Source: CAYMMX01 sp964391675
Lineage (GTDB): Bacteria; Cyanobacteriota; Vampirovibrionia; Gastranaerophilales; Gastranaerophilaceae
Direction of reading: 5' to 3'
Length of the DNA: 64,000 bases
Assembly (NCBI GenBank): GCA_964391675.1
Contig: CAYMMX010000003.1
Coordinates: forward strand, 124,001-188,000
Positions 25,604 to 32,876 of this stretch are shown here, piece by piece; position 1 is the stretch's first letter, and every line of letters begins with the position of its first letter. The translations under genes were made by a program, and so were the position numbers. The notes beneath the pieces are model-generated. The model saw only the letters and a list, made by a program, of their open reading frames with translations, searched no databases and had not been told where the DNA came from.

Positions 25604-26878
25604 ATGGCGGGAAAAAATTTCTTATTTACTTCGGAATCAGTAACCGAAGGACATCCGGATAAAGTTTGCGATCAAATTTCTGATGCAATTCTGGACGAAT
25701 TTTTAACAAAATATCCAAGATCAAGAGTTGCAGCTGAAACTACAGTAACAACGGGGATGGCTCTTGTTTGCGGAGAAATAACTTCTGACTGTTATGTTGA
25801 TATTCCTCAAGTGGTCAGAAATACAATTAAAAATATTGGCTATACTGGAGAAACAAGTGGTGGCTTTGACAGCAACACTTGTGCTGTTTTAACAAGCATA
25901 GATGAACAGTCCTCAGACATTTCCGGTGGAGTTAATAAAGCTTACGAAACTCGTGATGATAACTCTAATACATCTTCAATTGAAACTGAAAATTTAGGAG
26001 CGGGAGATCAAGGTATTATGTTTGGTTATGCTTGTAACGAAACACCTGAATTAATGCCATTACCAATCAGTTTAGCTCACAGATTAGCTTTTAGACTAGC
26101 TGAAGTAAGAAAACAAGGATTAGTAAACTATTTAAGACCTGATGGTAAATCACAAGTAACTGTTGAATATATAGACGGAAAGCCTGCAAGAATTGATACC
26201 ATTTTATTATCAACTCAGCATGATCCTGAAATTAACGGAATAAGTGATAACAAAGAAGTTCAAGCAATCATAAAAAGAGATTTAATTGAGCTTGTTATAA
26301 ACTATGTTTTTGCAAACGAAACCTTAAAGCCGGATGCAACAACAAAATATTTAATTAATCCTTCTGGCCGTTTTGTAATTGGTGGACCACAAGGTGACGC
26401 CGGCTTAACAGGAAGAAAAATTATCGTTGACACTTATGGCGGATATTCAAGGCATGGTGGCGGTGCTTTTTCAGGAAAAGATCCTACTAAAGTAGATCGT
26501 TCCGCTGCTTATGCTGCAAGATGGGTTGCTAAAAACATTGTAGCTGCAGGATTAGCGGAAAAGTGCGAACTTGAATTAGCTTATGCAATAGGTGTTGCAG
26601 AACCTATTTCTGTAATGGTAGATACATTTGGAACAGGAAAATGTTCCGATGAAGAAATTTGTTGTTTAGTTAAACAAAACTTTGACTTAAGACCGGCTGC
26701 AATTATTAGTCAATTTGATTTAAGAAACTTACCGGCAAAAAACGAAGGTAAGTTCTATCAAAAATTAGCAGCATACGGACATATGGGAAGAACTGACTTT
26801 TATGTTCCTTGGGAAGATACAAGTAAGGCAGAAGATTTGAAAAAACAATCTTCTCTTAATTGCGGATGCCATTGTTAA
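25604..26878 (+). CDS. metK: S-adenosylmethionine synthetase
   Basis: Makes SAM from methionine and ATP. 424 residues from an ATG 8 nt after AAGGAG. A longer frame begins at a TTG at 25553, but its first 17 codons are a poor, Lys-rich non-family extension. Motifs: FTSESVTEGHPDKVCDQISD, GAGDQGIMFGYA (the family hexapeptide-like signature), GGPQGDAGLTGRKIIVDTYGG, and GGGAFSGKDPTKVDRSAAYAARW. The C-terminus ends with a Cys-rich CGCHC. The family length (about 385-400) is slightly exceeded. Cytoplasmic homotetramer. It supplies the methyltransferase at 18481. Monocistronic, between two terminators. Confidence 0.96.
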   Translation: MAGKNFLFTSESVTEGHPDKVCDQISDAILDEFLTKYPRSRVAAETTVTTGMALVCGEITSDCYVDIPQVVRNTIKNIGYTGETSGGFDSNTCAVLTSIDEQSSDISGGVNKAYETRDDNSNTSSIETENLGAGDQGIMFGYACNETPELMPLPISLAHRLAFRLAEVRKQGLVNYLRPDGKSQVTVEYIDGKPARIDTILLSTQHDPEINGISDNKEVQAIIKRDLIELVINYVFANETLKPDATTKYLINPSGRFVIGGPQGDAGLTGRKIIVDTYGGYSRHGGGAFSGKDPTKVDRSAAYAARWVAKNIVAAGLAEKCELELAYAIGVAEPISVMVDTFGTGKCSDEEICCLVKQNFDLRPAAIISQFDLRNLPAKNEGKFYQKLAAYGHMGRTDFYVPWEDTSKAEDLKKQSSLNCGCHC

Positions 26879-26883
26879 ATACA

Positions 26884-26923
26884 AAATTCAGGCGGGATTT
26901 ATACTAAATCCCGCCTGAATTTT
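26884..26923 (+). terminator. Strong terminator after metK
   Basis: A long perfect stem around CAGGCGGGATTTA / TAAATCCCGCCTG, extended by flanking AAATT / AATTT, with a TAC loop and ending in TTT. It is G+C-rich in the core and symmetric enough to work in both directions. Confidence 0.8.
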
Positions 26924-26956
26924 ACTTAATTTTACAAGTAGTTTGGGGGTAAATAT

Positions 26957-27364
26957 ATGAAAGAGAATGCTGTTAATTATTATCAGAGTGGTCATTCGTG
27001 TTCTGAGAGCATAATCCTTGCAGCAAATGATTCAGGATTATGCGATAAAAGTTTACTTTCTGTTGCAACTGCATTTTCGGGTGGTATGTCATCAGGATGT
27101 CTTTGTGGTGCAATAGCAGGAGCTCAGATAGTTTTGGGGGCAAATTTTGGTAAAAATAACTCTAAAGGAAATCAAGAAAACGCTCGGGCGATGGCAAAAG
27201 AATTTATCGAAAAATTTAAGCAAAAAAGAAAAGCTACCTGTTGTAGGGTTTTAACAAGCGGATTAGATTTTGCTTCACCAGAAAGGAAACAAAACTGTGC
27301 AAATCTGGTTGCAGAATGTTCCGAAATATTAGAAGGAATGTTAAAAGAAAAAATATCTTGCTAA
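26957..27364 (+). CDS. C_GCAxxG_C_C family redox-type protein
   Basis: 135 residues. The family-defining cysteines are visible: GHSCSES (Cys15), then GGMSSGCLCGAIAGAQ with the GC-x-CGAxxG block (about 49-62), KATCCRVLTSG and a late Cys (QNCANLV, AECSEIL). The family is widespread in anaerobes and often sits with redox or transport genes. Its function is undefined; the cysteines suggest a metal or disulfide site. A helix-rich cytoplasmic protein. First of a tight run with crcB (26 bp), a formyltransferase (overlap) and an endonuclease IV-like gene (overlap). Confidence 0.85.
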   Translation: MKENAVNYYQSGHSCSESIILAANDSGLCDKSLLSVATAFSGGMSSGCLCGAIAGAQIVLGANFGKNNSKGNQENARAMAKEFIEKFKQKRKATCCRVLTSGLDFASPERKQNCANLVAECSEILEGMLKEKISC

Positions 27365-27390
27365 TTTAAATATTCTCAGGAGGAGTTAAT

Positions 27391-27762
27391 ATGCTAAATA
27401 TAATTGCAATATTTTTCGGTGGCGGATTAGGATCAGTAACACGCTATTGGATTAGTATACTTATTAGGGGCTATGGCTTAAATTTTCCTTTTGCTACTTT
27501 AATAGTAAATATTTTAGGAAGTTTTATATTAGGCTTTACTGCAGCTTTATTCTGGAAAAATGAAGCAATCAGTCATACTTTTAAAATTGCAATTACTGTA
27601 GGATTTTGTGGAGGTCTTACAACTTTCAGTACATTTTCTTGGGAAACATTTGATATGATAAAAAACGGTGAATTTACTTTAGCTGTAATTTACACATTAA
27701 TTAGTTTTCTAACTTGTATTCTTGCAGTAAGTTTAGGAGCATTTCTGACAAAATATGTTTAA
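27391..27762 (+). CDS. crcB: Fluoride efflux channel CrcB/FluC
   Basis: 123 residues with four membrane helices. Hallmarks: GGGLGSVTRYWIS (10-22), FPFATLIVNILGSFILGF with the conserved Asn (about 37-50), and GFCGGLTTFSTFSWE (about 72-86) with the two Phe residues and Thr-Ser track that line the fluoride pore. The family functions as a dual-topology dimer; only one crcB gene is here, as for dual-topology forms. Ribosome binding site GGAGG. The gap before it is too short (26 bp) to hold a fluoride riboswitch. Its end overlaps the next gene by 8 bp. Confidence 0.95.
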   Translation: MLNIIAIFFGGGLGSVTRYWISILIRGYGLNFPFATLIVNILGSFILGFTAALFWKNEAISHTFKIAITVGFCGGLTTFSTFSWETFDMIKNGEFTLAVIYTLISFLTCILAVSLGAFLTKYV

Positions 27763-28693
27763 TCAAAATTTTACTAAAAAAATTTTATTTGTAGGAATAC
27801 CTGATATGGCATATGTATGCCTTGATGGATTATTAATGTCCGGCGTAAACATTGTAGGAGTGCTTGGACCTAAAAAAAACCATCCTACATTTTATGACTT
27901 TAAAAGCTTTATAAAACATAAAAAACTTAATTATATTGACTATGAGAAATTAGATGATGTTTCTCTAATTAATAACGTAAGAGATTTAAATGCTGATATC
28001 GCCGTTGTATGTTCCTTTAATTATAAAATCCCTAAAATTTTGCTAAATTCTGTTAAAGGCGGGTTTATAAATATTCATCCTTCTTTATTGCCTAAATATA
28101 GAGGTCCAAATCCTTACTCTGCAATAATCCTAAACGGAGAAAAAGAAGCCGGAGTTACTATTCATTACATGGACGAAGAGTTTGATACAGGAGATATTAT
28201 TCATCAAAAAAAAATTAATATTTCTGATTATGAAACAATGGGAACACTTTTTAACAGAACAAATATACTTGCCGTTGAAATGCTTTTGGAAGTTTTAAAA
28301 AAATATGAAGATACAGAACTACCTCGTATAAAGCAACCTAGCGGAATATTTCCGAAAGGAGAAATAATTCCCGAGCAGAATTTATATATAAATTATAAAC
28401 AAACTGCTGTAGAAATAAATAATTTAATAAGAGCACTTAATCCTTTTATTCTTGCCAGAACAATGTTTAGAGGAACATTAACAAAAATCTTATCCGCAGA
28501 TATAATTAAAGATAATAAAAATAAAAACATAATTCCAGGTAGAATTTTTAAAATCAAAGACGATAAAATATTTATTGAAACCCTAGACGGTCTGTTAGTT
28601 CCTTCATCAATGCAATTTGGAAGTTTCTTTGCAGGAACATCAAAAGAATTTATCAAAATTTTAAACCCAAAAGAAGGAGAAATATTTGAGTAA
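27755..28693 (+). CDS. Methionyl-tRNA formyltransferase-like protein
   Basis: 312 residues. The N-terminal formyltransferase domain has ILFVGIPDMAYVCLDGL, VCSFNYKIP, the catalytic INIHPSLLPKYRGPNP (Asn/His) and GVTIHYMDEEFDTGDII with the catalytic Asp. The C-terminal OB-like domain (about 205-312) has INNLIRALNPFILART and GRIFKIKDDKIFIETLDG. Both domains and the catalytic triad match Fmt. But the N-terminus (VGIPDMA instead of the usual MGTPDFA) and the short length are divergent. It may be the cell's Fmt or a paralogous formyltransferase acting on a sugar or other amine. Embedded in the crcB run, overlapping genes on both sides. Confidence 0.8.
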   Translation: MFNQNFTKKILFVGIPDMAYVCLDGLLMSGVNIVGVLGPKKNHPTFYDFKSFIKHKKLNYIDYEKLDDVSLINNVRDLNADIAVVCSFNYKIPKILLNSVKGGFINIHPSLLPKYRGPNPYSAIILNGEKEAGVTIHYMDEEFDTGDIIHQKKINISDYETMGTLFNRTNILAVEMLLEVLKKYEDTELPRIKQPSGIFPKGEIIPEQNLYINYKQTAVEINNLIRALNPFILARTMFRGTLTKILSADIIKDNKNKNIIPGRIFKIKDDKIFIETLDGLLVPSSMQFGSFFAGTSKEFIKILNPKEGEIFE

Positions 28694-29532
28694 TGGTTAA
28701 ATTAATTGATAAATTAAATTTTATAACTGCAGGAATTCCTTTAAGAACTAGTCCAAAAGATTATAAAAACGCATTTAAGGTTTTAAGTGAAATGAACTTA
28801 GATGGAATTGAACTTGAATTTGTACATGGAGTAAGAATGGGTTCCGATTCACAAGAATCGGTAAAGACAGCTTCAGAAAATTTTTTGATAACTGCACATG
28901 GACCGTATTATATAAATTTAAATTCAAAAGAGCAGGACAAAATAGATGCAAGTATTATCAGAATAATAGATACAGCAATGATGGCTGAAAGAGTTGGAGC
29001 TTATAGCATAACTTATCATGCTGCTTTTTATATGAAAGATGATAAAAAAATGGTCTTTGATAAAGTTGTTGAACAAACAAATAAAATTATTGATGTTATT
29101 GAAAAAGAAAATATAAATGTTTGGATTAGACCTGAAACAACCGGAAAAGGCACTCAATGGGGGGATTTAGATGAAGTTATATCTTTATCTAAAGAATTTA
29201 ATCAAGTACTTCCATGCATTGATTTTTCTCATCTTCACGCAAGAAGTGGTGGAAAAATGTGTAATACTTATGATGATTTTTGCGAAATTTTTGAAAAACT
29301 GGGTACTGAATTAGGACAAAATGCATTGGATAATTTTCATGGACATTTGGCAGGCATTGCTTATTCAGAAAAAGGAGAAAAACATCATTTAAACCTTTTA
29401 GAATCAGATATGAATTACAAAGACTTACTTAAAGCAATGAAAAAATATGACGTAAAAGGGGCTTTGGTTTGTGAAAGTCCAAATATTGAAGAAGATTGCA
29501 AACTAATAAAAGATTATTATTTAAGCTTATAA
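28693..29532 (+). CDS. Endonuclease IV-like TIM-barrel AP endonuclease
   Basis: 279 residues of the AP endonuclease family 2 (xylose isomerase-like barrel). Metal-site residues sit in ITAHGPYYINL (His), ITYHAAFYM (His), RPETTGKGTQWG (Glu), PCIDFSHLHAR (Asp and His), NFHGHLAGI (His pair) and the final CESPN (Glu). The set matches the trinuclear zinc site of Nfo, in a form resembling short archaeal homologues. It would cut DNA 5' of abasic sites. The ATG overlaps the formyltransferase stop (TAATG), so they are coupled. A sugar-isomerase role cannot be excluded. Confidence 0.85.
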   Translation: MVKLIDKLNFITAGIPLRTSPKDYKNAFKVLSEMNLDGIELEFVHGVRMGSDSQESVKTASENFLITAHGPYYINLNSKEQDKIDASIIRIIDTAMMAERVGAYSITYHAAFYMKDDKKMVFDKVVEQTNKIIDVIEKENINVWIRPETTGKGTQWGDLDEVISLSKEFNQVLPCIDFSHLHARSGGKMCNTYDDFCEIFEKLGTELGQNALDNFHGHLAGIAYSEKGEKHHLNLLESDMNYKDLLKAMKKYDVKGALVCESPNIEEDCKLIKDYYLSL

Positions 29533-29533
29533 C

Positions 29534-29854
29534 TTAAATATTTTTATCAAATTCAAATCCAAGCTGATTATTTTTAGTAAAGGTTTTAGTTAAATTTTCT
29601 AATTCATCATTAAAAGACTCAGCACATTTCATTACAAAAATGCCTTTTTCTTTAAATGTAGAACCTTTGCCTGAAACACTTGACTCTCTCATCATTAATC
29701 TTTCACAAAATCTTCTGCACTTATCAAGAAAATCCGGGCATTTTTTAGTGTCTTCGCAAAGAATTGTTGCTAAGCCCTTAAAAGAAGTATTTTGCAAATT
29801 TTTATAATTAGCATACTGTTGATTCATATTAAAATTATTAACTTTGTTTATCAT
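29534..29854 (-). CDS. Small orphan protein with N-terminal TSFKG motif
   Basis: 106 residues, unknown family. The N-terminal 27 residues are Asn/Gln-rich and end in TSFKG (23-27), like the orphans at 1952, 11370 and 51788. The remainder is a short helical domain with four cysteines (ILCEDTKKCPDFLDKCRRFCE, about 32-51) and another Cys near residue 77 (MKCAESFN). No signal peptide or membrane helix. Monocistronic, convergent with the nuclease gene 1 bp away. The cysteine spacing could form a metal site or disulfides. Function unknown. Confidence 0.65.
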   Translation of the reverse strand: MINKVNNFNMNQQYANYKNLQNTSFKGLATILCEDTKKCPDFLDKCRRFCERLMMRESSVSGKGSTFKEKGIFVMKCAESFNDELENLTKTFTKNNQLGFEFDKNI

Positions 29855-29990
29855 ATATTACTCTTTCAATTTAGTTTTACTCACGTTTTATAAAATTACT
29901 AAATATAATATTTTGCTAATAACTATTAATTTTGTTACATATTTTAAATTACAATAATCATAAAAATGCTTTCTTGGTAATATTATAAAT

Positions 29991-30761
29991 ATGGAAACAA
30001 TAAATATTAGTAATACTAAAGATAGTAAGTATTCTTGGACAAAAATATACCCTATAAAATATTATGAAATGGATTTTAATAAAATATTGAAACCCTCTTC
30101 ATTAATGAACCTTATGCAGGATATGGCTACAATACATGCTGAAATGTTGGGTTTTGGCTATTCATTTACCTATCCTAAGAATTACGGGTGGTTTTTAATC
30201 AAATATCACATGGAATTTGATGATTATCCTCAAGACATAGATGAAATATTTATCAAAACAGAATCAAGAGGTTGCGCAAAAATTCTTGCGTTTCGTGATT
30301 TTGAATTTTGGACAGCTGATATTACAAAAAGATTAGGGCGTGCAACAAGCCAGTGGATGATGGTTGATTTGAATACAAAAGATGTATTATCTTTTGCTAA
30401 AGTAGCCCCTCACTTATCATCTTTTTCTAAAAGAGAATCTGACTTGCAGTTTGAAAAAATTTGCCTGCTTAAAAGCATAAATTATGAAAAAATTTTTGAA
30501 ATAAGATTTGATGATATAGACGTAAACAAACATGTAAACAACGCCAATTATATTACATGGGCTTTTGAGACCATTCCTTATAAATTTAGGAATAAAAATA
30601 AACTTAAAACATTAGATATTGTTTATAAAAAAGAAGTAGCATTCGGTCATAAAATAATATCCTCACTCGAATTAAATGAAGAAACAAAAACTACTGTTCA
30701 CTCACTAAAGAATGAGACGACCAATGAAGATTTATGTTTAATTTGTGCAAAGTGGATTTAA
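29991..30761 (+). CDS. Acyl-ACP thioesterase
   Basis: 256 residues with the tandem hot-dog architecture of PF01643. The first half is YPIKYYEMDFNKILKPSSLMNLMQDMATIHAEMLG with YGWFLIKYHMEFDDYP. The second half has IRFDDIDVNKHVNNANYITWAFE, containing the catalytic Asn/His (NKHVNNANY) of FatA/FatB and bacterial homologues. It releases free fatty acids from acyl-ACP in the cytoplasm. No ribosome binding site is present; an extended -10 (TGGTAATAT) ends 7 nt before the ATG, suggesting a leaderless transcript. Convergent with a glycosyltransferase 7 bp away. Confidence 0.9.
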   Translation: METINISNTKDSKYSWTKIYPIKYYEMDFNKILKPSSLMNLMQDMATIHAEMLGFGYSFTYPKNYGWFLIKYHMEFDDYPQDIDEIFIKTESRGCAKILAFRDFEFWTADITKRLGRATSQWMMVDLNTKDVLSFAKVAPHLSSFSKRESDLQFEKICLLKSINYEKIFEIRFDDIDVNKHVNNANYITWAFETIPYKFRNKNKLKTLDIVYKKEVAFGHKIISSLELNEETKTTVHSLKNETTNEDLCLICAKWI

Positions 30762-30768
30762 TTAATCT

Positions 30769-32394
30769 TTAAGATTTTAGAATACTTAAAACAAACATTA
30801 AATATTCTAAATAATCACCTTTATCAACAACATTTGAATCTTCTTTCCATGGCTTATCCGGAGAAACATAATGCCTTATAACACAGTTTGCAAGTTCATT
30901 ATCATAAAAGTCTTTTCTTTCATTATAATCACTATACAACGGATATAAATAATTCCATTTTATATTTAACATTTTTATTTTTGATTTTAAAACATGATTA
31001 AAAATATCTTGATCAGGGTACATAAATTCTTCAGGAATATTCTTTGCTAAATCAAATAATTTTTCAGAAATTCCTTGAGCTTTACATTTTTCCAGATTAA
31101 ATAAAATAACTCCTGAATTAATATATATATTATTTTCATCTATAATTTTATTATCAGGAATATCTGAGTTCGTTGCTCCTGCAGCCAAGTAATTACTAAG
31201 GTCTATTTCAAACAATTCATGTAAATCTCCCTTTATAAGAATATCAGAATCTAAGTACAAAACTTTATCCTGCTCTATTAAATCAAAAATTTTAAATCTG
31301 TAATAAATATATGGTCCCCAATGAGATACTTTATATCCTTTAAACTCATCATTATCTAAATTTAAAAAAGATATATCAAAATCTCTAATAGCTTTTAATT
31401 TATAAAAAATTTCTCTATTTTTATCTGAAAGATAATCAGAAAGAAGATAAAAATGATATTGGTCATTTAAATCAGAATTTATTAATATAGAAGCCATTGT
31501 ACAAGCTGTAAAAATACAATAATTATCAGTTAAAGTAAAACATACATTTATATTAATACCATTATTATTTTTTTTCTCAATATTGTTTTTCCATTTTAAA
31601 TAAAAAGGGATTCTATTATTAAGATTATATGTAAAGCTTTGTTTATGCAAATTTACAATTTGAGCTTTTGGTTGATATATGGTTTTAAGATTTAATTTAT
31701 ATTTAATAGCATAAGATAAATCAGCATAAGGATAATAATCATCATGAGAAAATTTATTATCTAATCCGCCTAGCTTATCCCAAACTGCTTTTTCTAATAA
31801 AATTGCATTGCATGGACAATAGTCAACCTCTTTTTCTTCATCAGAATCAAAAAGCAGATCTTCACCAAAAATACATTCTTTTATAAATCCTTTCTCATCC
31901 AAGAAAAAACTGGTTCCGTCAACAGGTTTTTCATTGTATGAATTTTTTGTTCCAACCAGTCCAACTCTATTAGATTGAATTGTTTTAAGTAAAAATTTAA
32001 GCCACTCTTTTTTTGGAACCATATAATCATGAATAATACATATATATTTTCCTTTTGCATGTTTTACAATATTGTTCATCTGCCTTGAAAAACTTAACAT
32101 TGTTACGGATTTAACAATATTTATATTTTCTGTTTTAGCTATTATTTTTTCAATTTCCTCCGATGAATCTGTACCACTATATGCTAATACCACTTCATAA
32201 TTAATGTTTTCAGTATGTTTAAGGATATAATACAAACAAGATTTTATATGTACATAGTTATTAAATGCTGGAATAACAATACTTACAAGAGGTTCATCAT
32301 TTTTAGGAAAAATAATTTCTTTATGAGATTCATTTTGGGATTGATTAGGAACACTGGGTTGTCTTTGAGTTAATAATACATTTTTTAAATCCAT
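30769..32394 (-). CDS. Two-domain glycosyltransferase (GT2 plus GT8)
   Basis: 541 residues fusing two unrelated glycosyltransferase folds. Residues about 35-265 are a family 2 domain (PLVSIVIPAFNNYVHIKSCL, the GT-A start; VGLVGTKNSYN; CNAILLEKAVWDKLGGLDNKF with the acceptor-side motif). Residues about 278-541 are a family 8 domain (NVCFTLTDNYCIFTACTMAS, YIYYRFKIFDL, KVLYLDSDILIKGDL with the DxD metal motif, and NSGVILFNLEKC). Both look complete, so the enzyme may add two sugars in succession to LPS or another surface glycan. Ribosome binding site AAAGG. It is followed upstream by a lipoprotein gene and polA on the same strand. Confidence 0.88.
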   Translation of the reverse strand: MDLKNVLLTQRQPSVPNQSQNESHKEIIFPKNDEPLVSIVIPAFNNYVHIKSCLYYILKHTENINYEVVLAYSGTDSSEEIEKIIAKTENINIVKSVTMLSFSRQMNNIVKHAKGKYICIIHDYMVPKKEWLKFLLKTIQSNRVGLVGTKNSYNEKPVDGTSFFLDEKGFIKECIFGEDLLFDSDEEKEVDYCPCNAILLEKAVWDKLGGLDNKFSHDDYYPYADLSYAIKYKLNLKTIYQPKAQIVNLHKQSFTYNLNNRIPFYLKWKNNIEKKNNNGININVCFTLTDNYCIFTACTMASILINSDLNDQYHFYLLSDYLSDKNREIFYKLKAIRDFDISFLNLDNDEFKGYKVSHWGPYIYYRFKIFDLIEQDKVLYLDSDILIKGDLHELFEIDLSNYLAAGATNSDIPDNKIIDENNIYINSGVILFNLEKCKAQGISEKLFDLAKNIPEEFMYPDQDIFNHVLKSKIKMLNIKWNYLYPLYSDYNERKDFYDNELANCVIRHYVSPDKPWKEDSNVVDKGDYLEYLMFVLSILKS

Positions 32395-32424
32395 TTGTTT
32401 TTCCTTTTTTATTTAGTCTATATG

Positions 32425-32874
32425 TTAAAATACACTGAGCATTTCAACAGGTGTATTTATATTAAGCTCTATGTACTTAAAAATATTCTGTACTATTCCA
32501 ATAGGGAAATAATAAACATTGCTACAAGGAGTAATTTTTAACATAGAATTTTTCGAATCCACAGTTATTATACTTGCAAGGAATTGTTTTTTTGCTGCTG
32601 TAAACAAAATATAACCGCTTTTGCTTTGAATCTCGTCAATCACAAATCTATTTCCGTTCACACTTGCTAAAGTAAGAAAGAAAAGTTTTTTACTATCGAT
32701 TTTAAAAAATTTATAACAATTAGAATACTCCACTTGTTGAGGCTGAACAGGAGGTATTTGATTTAATTCAACAATAGGTGCGCTATCAGCAAATGTTGGG
32801 GCACATCCTATAAAAGACAAAATAAGAAAACTAAACCAAATATTTTTTTTCAGTGTTAATCTTTTTTTTTGCAT
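32425..32874 (-). CDS. Putative secreted lipoprotein, unknown
   Basis: 149 residues from the ATG at 32874, which lies 8 nt after a GAGG formed by the last codons of polA. A TTG six codons upstream is less likely. The N-terminus has Lys/Arg residues, a hydrophobic core and FIGC at about residues 21-24, a near-lipobox (IGC), or alternatively signal peptidase I cleavage after PTFADSA. The mature part has a Pro/Gln segment and beta-like stretches (KLFFLTLASVNGNRFVIDEI), without a recognised domain. Likely periplasmic or outer-membrane attached. Between polA and the glycosyltransferase gene. Confidence 0.65.
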   Translation of the reverse strand: MQKKRLTLKKNIWFSFLILSFIGCAPTFADSAPIVELNQIPPVQPQQVEYSNCYKFFKIDSKKLFFLTLASVNGNRFVIDEIQSKSGYILFTAAKKQFLASIITVDSKNSMLKITPCSNVYYFPIGIVQNIFKYIELNINTPVEMLSVF

Positions 32875-32876
32875 TC

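Noticed and set aside
27365..27390. Fluoride riboswitch before crcB
   Set aside because: The 26-bp gap is too short for the about 50-nt aptamer, and the flanking gene is coding.
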